A DNA stretch of 64,000 bases from VFMC01 sp040398525 (lineage in GTDB: Bacteria > Actinomycetota > Acidimicrobiia > Acidimicrobiales > Ilumatobacteraceae): the NCBI GenBank assembly GCA_040398525.1, contig JBBATY010000004.1, positions 1 through 64,000 of the forward strand. The letters are read 5' to 3'. Of this stretch, positions 40,393-49,054 are shown piece after piece. The first letter of the stretch is position 1. Each line of letters begins with the position of its first letter. The position numbers were made by a program, and so were the translations under genes. Under the pieces are notes generated by a model. It was not told the DNA's origin. It did not search any database and saw only the letters and a program-made list of their open reading frames with translations.

Positions 40393-41482
40393 CGAGCCTG
40401 CAACACGGCGGCGGCCGCTTCGGCACCGAGGCCNNNNNNNNNNNNNNNNNNNNNNNNNNNNNNNNNNNNNNNNNNNNNNNNNNNNNNNNNNNNNNNNNNN
40501 NNNNNNNNNNNNNNNNNNNNNNNNNNNNNNNNNTCTCCGTCGAGTAGCGAGCCTGCAACACGGCGGCGGCCGCTTCGGCACCGAGGCCAGCCCACTGCTC
40601 GGGTGCCACCACGCGTCCATCGGGGCCGAGTTGCAGCAGCAGGTCGCGCAGCCAGCGCTCGCTGCCCACCACCACCTCGACGAGCATCGTCGCGCCTGCA
40701 TCGCGAACGATCCGGACGGGATGACGCTCGACGACCCAACGGCCGGCCTCGGCAAGCTCGAGCGTCGCCAGCACCGCATCCGGCGATGCCGCGAGCACCT
40801 CCAACCATCCGTCGCCCATCGGTACATCGACCTCGCGCGGTTCGCCGTGCTCGCCAGTCGGCTCGAGCGCTGTGATCCGGTCGACGCGGAAGGTGCGCTG
40901 CTCACCGGACCGGTCGTCATCGGCGACCAGGTACCAGCGCCCACGATCGGTATAGACCGCCCGCGGCGTCACCACGCGCGACGACTGCTCGCCGCTGGCT
41001 GCCGACCAGTAGTCGATGCGCAGCCGCTCGACGTCGCTGGCGGCAGCGACGAGGCGCTCGGTCAGCGCCGGCTCGGCGAACTCGAGGGTGATGGAGTCGT
41101 CGCCGAGCAGCGCAGCAAGCTTCGCCAGGGCCCGGGCCAGCGGACCCTCGCTGTCGGCACCGGGCAGAGCGAGCGCGGCCCGGCCGGCAGCAAGCAGGGC
41201 GAAGCCCTCTGGTGCCGTCAGGCGCAATGGCCGTGTGAAGAACCGCGGGATCCCGACGTAGACAACGCCGTCGTCGACGTACAGATCGATGCACTCGTCG
41301 AGGAACGGCGGCAGACCGCAGCAGGCCACCTGCTCGAGGTCGGCGATGAGCTCCTTCTCGCTGACCTGGAAGCGTTCGATCATCTCGGCGAGCGGAGCCT
41401 CGCCCCGCTCCATCAGCCAGGGAAGCATGACGAGCAACCGTCGGAGACGCTCCTGCACCGGACGTGGCCCGCGGCGGCTCAC
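40374..41482 (-). CDS. pafC: WYL-domain regulator PafC
   Basis: Regulator of 317 residues after removing the artefactual gap. It starts with a winged-helix part (ERLRRLLVMLPWLMERGEAP), then a WYL domain (RLRIDYWSAASGEQSSRVV, YTDRGRWYLVADDDRSGEQR) and a WCX-type C-terminal domain (RWVVERHPVRIV). PafB and PafC together activate many DNA-damage genes in mycobacteria independently of LexA. The GTG at 41482 overlaps the pafB stop (GTGA). The gap causes an apparent frame break that disappears when the 55-bp duplication is merged. Confidence 0.85.
40434..40533. other. Assembly gap (100 N) flanked by an identical 55-bp sequence
   Basis: The 55 bases at 40379-40433 are repeated exactly at 40534-40588. 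Removing the N and one copy restores an uninterrupted pafC frame of 318 codons including the stop, which shows that the gap is an assembly artefact and not missing sequence. Confidence 0.93.
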
Positions 41483-42414
41483 GACGCGGCCCCCTGCTCG
41501 ACGATGCGTCGCAACCACCCGACCAGGTCGTCGCGGACCTCGGGAGGCCCGAGCACCTCGGCCTGCGTGCCGAGCGCCACCACCCAGGCCCGGAACGCAC
41601 TGAGGTTGGCGCACGGCACGGTGAAGACCGTCGAGCCGTCGTCGCGCACCGCCACCACGGTGTCGGGGCCCAACTCCCGACGCACGACGTCGACGAGCGC
41701 CCCCCACACTGCAACGTCGGCCGAGCGTGGCTCGTCGTCCTCGCCGAGCCGCTTCGGGTCGGTGGGGAACGCCGAGCGAGGGTCGAACCCCGCAGGCACC
41801 TGGACGGGCTCGTCCGCCAGATGGCGAACGTCGCCGCTGATCCGATCGACGCGGAAGGTGCGCTCCTCGCCCCGGGTGCGGTCGAGGCCGACGACGTACC
41901 AGTAGCCCTCGCGCAGCAGCAGGCCCCAGGGCTCGAGCACCCGCTCGACACCTCGGTAGTCGAAGCTCACGGCGTGACGGGCGGCGATGGCGGAACGGAG
42001 CACCGGGAGCTCGGCGACGTCGGGAAGATGGGCGCGCAGCGTGGTGGTGGGCAGCGCGGAACCACCGAGCTTCCACACCGCATCCTGGCCCGGATCGGTA
42101 CGGATGGTCGCCACCGCCATCTGCAACGCGTGGCGCTCGTCGTCGTCGAGATCGAGGCCGCGCAGCTCGTACGCGGCCCGGTCGATCGAGTACGCGGTCT
42201 GGCCCGCCTGATCGCCGCCGAGCACCTCGGTCTCGATGGGCACCCCGATGTCGCGCAGCAGCGCCTTGTCGCGTTCGAAGGTCGCCCGTTGCGCGTCGGG
42301 GGACTCGGGGTACTGGCCGGCGAGCTCGCCGACGATCTGGCGCAGGGTCAGCGGCGCGCGCCGCTCGAGCAGCAAGGTCAGCAGGTTGGTGACGCGTTCG
42401 ATCGGTGCCGTCAT
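41479..42414 (-). CDS. pafB: WYL-domain regulator PafB
   Basis: Regulator of 311 residues: an N-terminal winged-helix (IERVTNLLTLLLERRAPLTL, RATFERDKALLRDIGVPIET), a WYL domain (AARHAVSFDYRGVERVLEPW, GYWYVVGLDRTRGEERTFRV) and a C-terminal WCX domain. It works with PafC as a transcriptional activator of the mycobacterial DNA-damage response. Mycobacterial pafBC usually lie beside proteasome ligase and tatA genes, which are absent here. The ATG at 42414 is used; a GTG one codon upstream is possible. Confidence 0.87.
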   Translation of the reverse strand: MTAPIERVTNLLTLLLERRAPLTLRQIVGELAGQYPESPDAQRATFERDKALLRDIGVPIETEVLGGDQAGQTAYSIDRAAYELRGLDLDDDERHALQMAVATIRTDPGQDAVWKLGGSALPTTTLRAHLPDVAELPVLRSAIAARHAVSFDYRGVERVLEPWGLLLREGYWYVVGLDRTRGEERTFRVDRISGDVRHLADEPVQVPAGFDPRSAFPTDPKRLGEDDEPRSADVAVWGALVDVVRRELGPDTVVAVRDDGSTVFTVPCANLSAFRAWVVALGTQAEVLGPPEVRDDLVGWLRRIVEQGAAS

Positions 42415-42443
42415 CACCCCCCAGGCTAGGGGTGATGCCCGCC

Positions 42444-42851
42444 TCAGCCCGACGTGGTGTGGCGCGAGGCCTCGATGGTGGCGCGAACCACCTCGACCAC
42501 CTTGTCGGCCGAGGCGCCAGGCGTGAGCACGGCCGCGACCCCGGCGGCAGTCAGCCTGGCGACATCGCGCTCGGGGATGATGCCGCCCACCACGACGGGG
42601 ATATCGGCGCCGCGTTCGCGCAGCTTGGCCACCACCAACGGCGCCAGCGTCATGTGGGCACCGCTCAGCATCGACAGGCCCACGGCGTCGACGTCTTCGT
42701 CGACAGCAGCAGCAGCGACCGTCTCGGGCGTCTGGAACAGGCCGGTGTAGATGACCTCGAAGCCGGCATCGCGCAAGATGCGCGCCACCACCTTCACCCC
42801 CCGATCGTGGCCGTCGAGGCCCACCTTGGCCACAAGCACCCGGTCAGCCAT
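42444..42851 (-). CDS. B12-binding small subunit of an acyl-CoA mutase
   Basis: Cobalamin-binding protein of 135 residues, equivalent to the C-terminal domain of methylmalonyl-CoA mutase. The DxHxxG motif is in KVGLDGHDRG (about 11-20; His17 ligates cobalt); SMLSGAHM and VVGGIIPERD complete the B12 site. It should pair with a separate catalytic subunit; the only candidate here is at 54569-56209, nearly 12 kb away. The ATG overlaps the upstream P450 stop by 8 bp. Confidence 0.9.
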   Translation of the reverse strand: MADRVLVAKVGLDGHDRGVKVVARILRDAGFEVIYTGLFQTPETVAAAAVDEDVDAVGLSMLSGAHMTLAPLVVAKLRERGADIPVVVGGIIPERDVARLTAAGVAAVLTPGASADKVVEVVRATIEASRHTTSG

Positions 42852-44151
42852 GGTCGACCGCCGCTCGATGAGCGACGCGGACATCGAGCCGCACCAGGCC
42901 GCGCAGCATGAAGCTCGGGTGGTAGCGGAAGTCGTTGCCCTCGGCGAGCTCGATGCGGTCGAGCCGGCGGGCGAGGCCCTCGAAGGCTGCCTGCAACTCG
43001 ATGCGCGACAGCGGTGCGCCCAGACAGAAGTGGATCCCCTTGCCGAACGCGAGGTGCTCCTTGTGATTCGGGCGATCCGGGTCGAAACGGTCCGGATCGT
43101 CGCCCCACACCGCCGGGTCGCGGTTGGCCGCGGCGAACATCACCAGCAGGCGAGCACCCTTCGGGATGGGAACCCCGGCGAGCTCGGTGTCGGCCGTGAC
43201 CACCCGGAACATGCCCTGGGTCGGCGACGACAGCCGGAGCACCTCCTCGGCGACCATCGGCGCATACCCGGAGGGGTCGGCCTGGAGCTTGGCCCAGACG
43301 TCCGGGTGCTCGGCGAGGAGCTTCACGCCCTCGGTCAGCGACTTGGTGGTGGTCTCGTTGCCGGCCACGAGCAGTTGCTGCACGATCGAGAGCATCTCGG
43401 CCATGGTGAGCTCGCGGCGGCCGTCGGGCGCCTGCTCGTCGTCGATCTGCGCCTGGACGAGCTCGCTCATCAGGTCGCCCGTCGGCTCGGCACGGCGGCG
43501 CTCGAGCTGCTCGGCGAAGTAGTGCTGGAACTCGACGATCCCCTCGAAGGCCTGCACCCGACGCTCGTCGGTGATGATCGAGCCGATGTTGGCGATCGAA
43601 TCGTCGCTCCACCGCTTGAAGTCGGCCATCCGATCGGCCGGCACGTTGAGCACCTGGGCGATGGCCTCGATCGGCAGCGGCACGGCGAAGCTCGTCACCA
43701 GGTCGACGACCTCGCCCTCGGGAAGTCTGTCGATGAGGGTCGACACGATGTCGGCCACCGGCGCCTTCAGCTCGGCGAGGCGCTTGGGTGTGAAGTACTG
43801 GGCCACGGTCGAGCGGTAGCGGGTGTGCTGCGGTGGGTCGATGGTGAGCATCGTCGGCACCTGCGGCCAGCCCGTGGCGAGCACAGCCTTGATCCGCTCG
43901 ACGACCTCGCCCTTCGGCATCTCGCCCGCGGTCTGGAAGCGGCTGCTGAACGTCACCGTGTCGCGCAGGATCGGAGTGACCAACTCGTGCTTGGTGACCA
44001 TGTACAGCTCGGTGCCCTCGACGCGAAACACCGGCGCTTGCTCCTGCATGGCCCGGTAGTACAGGTGAGGGCACTGCTGGACCGACTCGCTGAACGGGTT
44101 GAACCCCTCGAGCGAGACGACCTGCGGGGCGCCGGTGGAGTCGCCACTCAT
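42844..44151 (-). CDS. Cytochrome P450
   Basis: Soluble cytochrome P450 of 435 residues. The I-helix oxygen-activation motif is VAGNETTTK, the K-helix ExxR is EEVLR, and the heme-binding loop is FGKGIHFCLGAPLSR. The NETT I-helix and overall length resemble CYP125/CYP142-type enzymes acting on sterol or fatty chains, but this is a weak inference. Electron donors are not encoded nearby. The start is ATG 44151. It is divergent from the PhoD-like gene. Confidence 0.9.
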   Translation of the reverse strand: MSGDSTGAPQVVSLEGFNPFSESVQQCPHLYYRAMQEQAPVFRVEGTELYMVTKHELVTPILRDTVTFSSRFQTAGEMPKGEVVERIKAVLATGWPQVPTMLTIDPPQHTRYRSTVAQYFTPKRLAELKAPVADIVSTLIDRLPEGEVVDLVTSFAVPLPIEAIAQVLNVPADRMADFKRWSDDSIANIGSIITDERRVQAFEGIVEFQHYFAEQLERRRAEPTGDLMSELVQAQIDDEQAPDGRRELTMAEMLSIVQQLLVAGNETTTKSLTEGVKLLAEHPDVWAKLQADPSGYAPMVAEEVLRLSSPTQGMFRVVTADTELAGVPIPKGARLLVMFAAANRDPAVWGDDPDRFDPDRPNHKEHLAFGKGIHFCLGAPLSRIELQAAFEGLARRLDRIELAEGNDFRYHPSFMLRGLVRLDVRVAHRAAVDHG

Positions 44152-44236
44152 GTCGCTCAGTCTCGCCCACGCGACCGGGCCGCGTCGACACGGGCCGCGT
44201 CGCCCGCGCCGCGGCCGATCGGCAAGACTCGCTCTC

Positions 44237-45877
44237 GTGCAGCCCATCTCCCGCCGCCGCTTCCTCGCCACCTCGGCCATCGTGATCGTCTCGACCGCGA
44301 CGGCCTGCAGCGGCGACTCCGGCTCGGGCGCCGTCACCTCGGCACCCGAGCCCACCGAGCCCCCCGCTCCCGACACCACCGCAGCGCCCCCGACCACCTC
44401 GGCTCCGACGACCACGACACCGCCGGTGGACCTTCCTGACGACCCGTTCACCCTCGGGGTGGCGAGTGGCGACGCATCCGTGGGCTCGGTCGTGCTCTGG
44501 ACCCGGCTCGCCCCCGACCCGCTCGCCGGCGGCGGCATGCCAGCCGACGCGATCGAGGTGACCTGGGAGGTCGCCCGCGACGAGGCCTTCGGCGACATCG
44601 TCGCCACCGGCACCGAGCTCGCCCGCCCCGAGCACGGCCACAGCCTGCACGTGCGCGCCGAGCTCGACCCGGGCTGGTGGTTCTACCGCTTCCGTGTGGG
44701 TGGGTACACGAGCCCGGTCGGACGCACTCAACGAGCACCATCGATGACGGCCGAGCCGGAGGCCGTCCGGTTCGCGAGCGCCAACTGCCAGAACTACCAG
44801 AACGGCTACTACACGGCGCACCGCGACATTGCCGACCAGCAGCCCGACTTCGTGGTGTGGCTCGGCGACTACATCTACGAAGGCGCGTCTCGGCCCGTCG
44901 ACGGCAACGACGTCGTGCGCAGCCATGAAGGCACCGACGAGGTGCGCACCCTCGAGCAGTACCGCAACCGCTACGCCCGCTACCGCAGCGACACCAATCT
45001 GCAGGCTGCACACGCGGCGTGCCCCTGGTACGTCATCTGGGACGACCACGAGGTCGAGAACAACTACGCCGGCCTCGTCCCCGAGCGACCCGAGGATGCC
45101 GAGGGGTTCGCCGAGCGCCGTCAGGCGGCCTACCAGGCGTGGTGGGAGCACATGCCCGTCGACCTGCCGGCCCCCGACGGCTCCGCCGAGTTCCGCATCT
45201 ACCGCGGCTTCCGCTGGGGCTCGTTGCTCGACCTTGCGTTGCTCGACGGCCGCCAGTACCGCACCGACCAGGCGTGCGGAGACACCACGTTGAACGTCGA
45301 GCCGGCCTGTGCGGAGACCTTCGACGAGGACCGCACGATGCTGGGCAGCGAACAGGAGGCGTGGCTGCTCGACACCCTTGGCGGCGACGCCCCGGCCGTG
45401 TGGAACGTGATCGGCAACCAGACCGTGTTCGGCGACCTGATGCTCGGCGAAGCCGTCTTGAACTACGACCAGTGGGACGGCTACCCGCTGCAGCGCAACC
45501 GCATCCTCGAGCAGCTCTCGGCGCGGGACGTGTCGAACCTCGTCGTGCTGACGGGCGACATCCACTTCGCCGGCACTGGCAACCTGCGTGTCGGTGAACG
45601 CGGCACCGGCACCCCCATCGGTGTCGAGTTCGTGGCCACGTCGATCTCGTCCGGTGGGCTGGTGAACCCAGCCGTCACCGAGGTGCTCGTCGCCTTTCCC
45701 GACATCGTCGACGTCGAGCTCGAGCACCGCGGCTACATCCTCCACACGGTCACACCCGAGCAGTGGCGGGCCGACTACCGCATGGTCGAGACCGTCAAGA
45801 CCGAGGACGCACCGCTGTACACGCATGCCGTGTACGTCGTCGACGTCGGCACCAACACGGTGCGCCCCGCCGACTGA
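44237..45877 (+). CDS. PhoD-type alkaline phosphatase, Tat lipoprotein
   Basis: Phosphodiesterase/phosphatase of 546 residues in the PhoD family. The N terminus has a twin-arginine signal (ISRRRFLATSAIVIVSTATAC) that ends in a lipobox-like ATAC, then a Thr/Pro-rich linker. The metal-binding core has FASANCQNYQNGYYTAH, DFVVWLGDYIYEGA, WDDHEVENNYAG and LTGDIHFAGTGN. It is exported folded and probably anchored to the membrane, and releases phosphate from esters. The start is GTG 44237. The stop is 10 bp from the convergent pgi stop. Confidence 0.9.
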   Translation: MQPISRRRFLATSAIVIVSTATACSGDSGSGAVTSAPEPTEPPAPDTTAAPPTTSAPTTTTPPVDLPDDPFTLGVASGDASVGSVVLWTRLAPDPLAGGGMPADAIEVTWEVARDEAFGDIVATGTELARPEHGHSLHVRAELDPGWWFYRFRVGGYTSPVGRTQRAPSMTAEPEAVRFASANCQNYQNGYYTAHRDIADQQPDFVVWLGDYIYEGASRPVDGNDVVRSHEGTDEVRTLEQYRNRYARYRSDTNLQAAHAACPWYVIWDDHEVENNYAGLVPERPEDAEGFAERRQAAYQAWWEHMPVDLPAPDGSAEFRIYRGFRWGSLLDLALLDGRQYRTDQACGDTTLNVEPACAETFDEDRTMLGSEQEAWLLDTLGGDAPAVWNVIGNQTVFGDLMLGEAVLNYDQWDGYPLQRNRILEQLSARDVSNLVVLTGDIHFAGTGNLRVGERGTGTPIGVEFVATSISSGGLVNPAVTEVLVAFPDIVDVELEHRGYILHTVTPEQWRADYRMVETVKTEDAPLYTHAVYVVDVGTNTVRPAD

Positions 45878-45887
45878 ACCCGCTGGG

Positions 45888-47495
45888 TCAGCGTTCGGCG
45901 CGGTGGGCCCGGTACCAGTCGACGAGCGCGCTCGTCGACGAGTCGTGCGTGTTGTCGGCATCACCTGTCAGCTCGGGCAGCAGCCGAGTGGCGAGCGCCT
46001 TGCCCAGCTCGACACCCCACTGGTCGAAGCTGTTCACACCCCACACGCACCCCTGTACGAACACGATGTGCTCGTACAGCGCGATCAGCTGGCCGAGCAC
46101 CGACGGGGTGAGCCGCTCGGCGACGATCGTGGTGCTCGGCCGGTTGCCCGGGAACACCCGGTGAGCCTGTTGGTGCTCGGGCACGCCATCGGCGACCACC
46201 TCGTCGAGGGTGCGCCCGAACGCCAGTGCCTCGGCCTGGGCGAACATATTGGCCATCAGCAGGTCGTGCTGGTCGACCAGCGGATGGTTCGGGCGGGCGA
46301 AACCGATGAAGTCGACAGGGACGAGGTGGGTGCCCTGGTGGAGCAGTTGGAAGAACGCGTGCTGGCCGTTGGTGCCGGGCTCACCCCACACGATCGGCCC
46401 GGTCGAGGTGGCGACCGCAGACCCGTCGAGGTGGACGCGCTTGCCGTTGGACTCCATGTCGAGTTGCTGCAGGTAGGCCGGGAACCGGCGCAACTCGTGC
46501 GAGTACGGCAGCACCGCCTTGGTCTCGGCGCCGAGCACCGAGTGGTACCAGATGCCGAGTGCAGCCATCAGCACGGGTGCATTCGCGGCGAGGGGCGCGC
46601 CGAGGAAGTGCTCGTCGATGACCCGGAAGCCGCCGAGCAGTTCACCGAATGCGTCGGGCCCGATCGCGATCATCAACGACAGGCCGATGGCCGAGTCGAG
46701 CGAGTAGCGCCCGCCGACCCAGTCCCAGAAGCCGACCACGGATCCGGCATCGATCCCGAACGACGCCACTTCGGTCAGGTTGGTGCTCACCGCCAGGAAG
46801 TGGCGCGCCACAGCGTCGTCACCCAGCGCATCGGTGAGCCAGCGCCGCGCGGCCCTGGCGTTGGTGATCGTCTCGACCGTGGTGAACGTCTTCGAACTGA
46901 CGACGAACAGCGTCGTCGCGGGGTCGAGATCGGCCAGTTGCTCGTGCAGGTCGGCACCGTCGACATTGCTCACGAACCTGCACTGCAGATCCGGCCGACC
47001 GAACGCACGGGTCGCCACGTAGGCCATGGCGGGGCCGAGGTCGCTACCGCCGATGCCGATGTTCACCACGGTGCGGATGGCGAGCCCTGTGGCCCCCGTC
47101 CACTCACCGGAGCGGACCGACTCGCTGATCCGACGCATCCGGTCGAGCACGGCATGGACGTCGGCCACCACATCGCGACCGTCGACGACGAGCGACGCAC
47201 CTCGCGGGGCGCGCAGTGCCGTGTGCAGCACCGAGCGACCCTCGGTGGCATTGATCGGCTCGCCGGCGAACATCGCGTCGCGGCGGTGAGCCATCCCGCT
47301 GGCCTCGACCACCTCGAGCAGGGCAGCCATCACCCGGTCGTCGACCAGATGCTTCGACCAGTCGATCCGCAAATCCGCGGCCTGCACGGTGCAGCGAGCG
47401 GCGCGTTGCGGATCGGCCGCGAACAGCTCGCGCAGATGGGCGGGCTTCGGCACGCCCATCAGGGCCTCCCACGCCTCGGAGCGGGTGATGTCCAT
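45888..47495 (-). CDS. pgi: Glucose-6-phosphate isomerase
   Basis: Phosphoglucose isomerase of 535 residues interconverting glucose 6-phosphate and fructose 6-phosphate. Both signatures are present: a first one around GIGGSDLGPAMAY and VSNVDGADL, then VVSSKTFTTVETITNA and FWDWVGGRYS. The active-site region is SVLGAETKAVLPYSHELRRF. The C-terminal family motif is FDQWGVELGKALATRLLPEL. Length is normal. It has its own promoter region or may read from upstream genes; nothing clear was seen. Confidence 0.95.
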   Translation of the reverse strand: MDITRSEAWEALMGVPKPAHLRELFAADPQRAARCTVQAADLRIDWSKHLVDDRVMAALLEVVEASGMAHRRDAMFAGEPINATEGRSVLHTALRAPRGASLVVDGRDVVADVHAVLDRMRRISESVRSGEWTGATGLAIRTVVNIGIGGSDLGPAMAYVATRAFGRPDLQCRFVSNVDGADLHEQLADLDPATTLFVVSSKTFTTVETITNARAARRWLTDALGDDAVARHFLAVSTNLTEVASFGIDAGSVVGFWDWVGGRYSLDSAIGLSLMIAIGPDAFGELLGGFRVIDEHFLGAPLAANAPVLMAALGIWYHSVLGAETKAVLPYSHELRRFPAYLQQLDMESNGKRVHLDGSAVATSTGPIVWGEPGTNGQHAFFQLLHQGTHLVPVDFIGFARPNHPLVDQHDLLMANMFAQAEALAFGRTLDEVVADGVPEHQQAHRVFPGNRPSTTIVAERLTPSVLGQLIALYEHIVFVQGCVWGVNSFDQWGVELGKALATRLLPELTGDADNTHDSSTSALVDWYRAHRAER

Positions 47496-47536
47496 CGGGC
47501 TCGACGCTACTGCCGTCGAGCAGTTCCGGTGGGGCC

Positions 47537-48268
47537 TCAGTGGGCGGGCGCGTCGGCGTCGGCGATCTCGCCGCCGCCGAGGTAGCTCGATTCGAGCAGC
47601 TGACGGTTGGCCGCCAGCTCCTGCGCGCTGCCCTCCATCACCAGCGAGCCATGGTTCAGCACGTAGGCACGGTCGGCGACCTCGAGCGCGAGGTGAACGT
47701 GCTGCTCGACGAGGAGCACCCCCGCGCCCGTGTCGTCGGCGATGCGACGCAGCACCGGAAGCAGCCGTTCGACAATGATCGGCGCCAGACCGAGGCTCAT
47801 CTCGTCGACCATCAGCATCTTCGGCTTCACCGTCAGCGCGCGGGCCATGGCCAACATCTGCTGCTCGCCGCCCGACAGCAGGCCGGCGCGGCGGTCCATC
47901 AGTTTCTCGAGCGCTGGGAAGTAGCCGAGTGCCTGATCGATGTCGGCAGCACCCTTGGCCGCACCGAGGCGAAGGTTCTCGCGGACGGTGAGCTGGAAGA
48001 ACAGGCTGCGGTCCTCGGGCACGTGCGCCAGGCCCTCGCGAGCCACCAGGTGCGGGCGACGGCCCTTCACCGACTGCCCGAACACCCGGATGTCGCCCGA
48101 CAGGATCGGGTTGAGCGCCGACGTGGTGAGCAGCGTGGTGGTCTTGCCGGCACCGTTCGGGCCGAGCAGCGCGACCACCTCACCCGCGTCGACGGTGAGG
48201 TTGAGGTTACGCACCACCGGCACGCCGTAGTACCCGGTCGACATGTCCTCGATCTCGAGCAGAGCCAT
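47537..48268 (-). CDS. livF: Liv-type ABC transporter ATPase (LivF)
   Basis: ABC ATPase of 243 residues. Walker A is GPNGAGKTT, the signature is LLSGGEQQMLAMARAL, and Walker B is MLMVDEMSLGLAP, followed by the switch His in LVEQHVHLAL. The motif set and SMGLAP-like sequence fit LivF of branched-chain amino-acid importers. AAGGAGG lies 6 bp before the ATG. Its start overlaps the livG stop by one base. Together with livG, the fused permease and the lipoprotein it completes one importer. Confidence 0.9.
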   Translation of the reverse strand: MALLEIEDMSTGYYGVPVVRNLNLTVDAGEVVALLGPNGAGKTTTLLTTSALNPILSGDIRVFGQSVKGRRPHLVAREGLAHVPEDRSLFFQLTVRENLRLGAAKGAADIDQALGYFPALEKLMDRRAGLLSGGEQQMLAMARALTVKPKMLMVDEMSLGLAPIIVERLLPVLRRIADDTGAGVLLVEQHVHLALEVADRAYVLNHGSLVMEGSAQELAANRQLLESSYLGGGEIADADAPAH

Positions 48269-49053
48269 CACTCGCCTCCTTCAGCCGCAGCGGCCGGTTC
48301 GGCGCCCTCGACGGCCGACGACCCGAGGTACGCCTCGATCACCTTCGGGTTGCGCTTCACCTCGGCCGGCGTGCCCTCGGCGATCTTCACCCCGAACTCG
48401 ATGACATAGATGTAGTCGCACACGTTGAGCACCAGACCCATGTCGTGGTCGACGAGGAAGATCGTGATGCCGGCATCGATGATCGAGCGCAACTGCTGAC
48501 CCAGCTCCTGGCTCTCCGCAGTGTCGAGCCCGGCAGCAGGCTCGTCCATGCAGACGAGCTTCGGCCGCGCCGCCAGTGCCCGCGCCGCGCTCACCAGCTT
48601 GCGCTGACCCTGGCTGATCTCGGTGGGCATCTTGTCGGCCAGATCGGCGATGCCGAGCACGTCGAGGGCGAACTCGACACTCGACTGGTCGCGGTGGCGT
48701 CGCGGAGCGACGAGGTCGGCGAAGAAGCTGCCGATCGTCTGGCGTTCGGCGGCCACCTGCAGGTTCTCGCGCACGGTGAGGTCGTCGAACAGTTCGAGCG
48801 ACTGCCACGTGCGGGCGAGGCCGGCCTTGGCCCGCTGATGGGCCGGCAGGGCGCCGATCTCCTTGCCGTCGAACACGATCCGCCCGGTGGTGGGGACAAA
48901 GCCGGTGATCCCGTCGATGAAGGTGGTCTTGCCGGCGCCGTTCGGGCCGATCAGCCCGACGAGCTTGCCCGGCTCGACCTGGAAGTCGACCTCGTTGACG
49001 GCCTTCAGGCCACCGAAGGTGACCGACATGCCATAGGTCTCGAGCAGTGCCAT
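48268..49053 (-). CDS. livG: Liv-type ABC transporter ATPase (LivG)
   Basis: ABC ATPase of 261 residues. Walker A is GPNGAGKTTFIDGI, the signature is EISQGQRKLVSAARAL, Walker B is LVCMDEPAAGLD, and the switch His is in FLVDHDMGLVLNVC. The AVNEVDFQVEPGKLVGLIGP start is typical of LivG. The ATG has GGGAGGG 7 bp upstream and follows the permease stop by one base. The C terminus carries an Ala/Glu tail not essential to the fold. Confidence 0.9.
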   Translation of the reverse strand: MALLETYGMSVTFGGLKAVNEVDFQVEPGKLVGLIGPNGAGKTTFIDGITGFVPTTGRIVFDGKEIGALPAHQRAKAGLARTWQSLELFDDLTVRENLQVAAERQTIGSFFADLVAPRRHRDQSSVEFALDVLGIADLADKMPTEISQGQRKLVSAARALAARPKLVCMDEPAAGLDTAESQELGQQLRSIIDAGITIFLVDHDMGLVLNVCDYIYVIEFGVKIAEGTPAEVKRNPKVIEAYLGSSAVEGAEPAAAAEGGE

Positions 49054-49054
49054 C

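Noticed and set aside
44152..44236. 12-bp direct repeat CGGGCCGCGTCG between the P450 and phoD-like genes as an operator
   Set aside because: It is GC-rich, simple in composition and only two copies; chance is a sufficient explanation.
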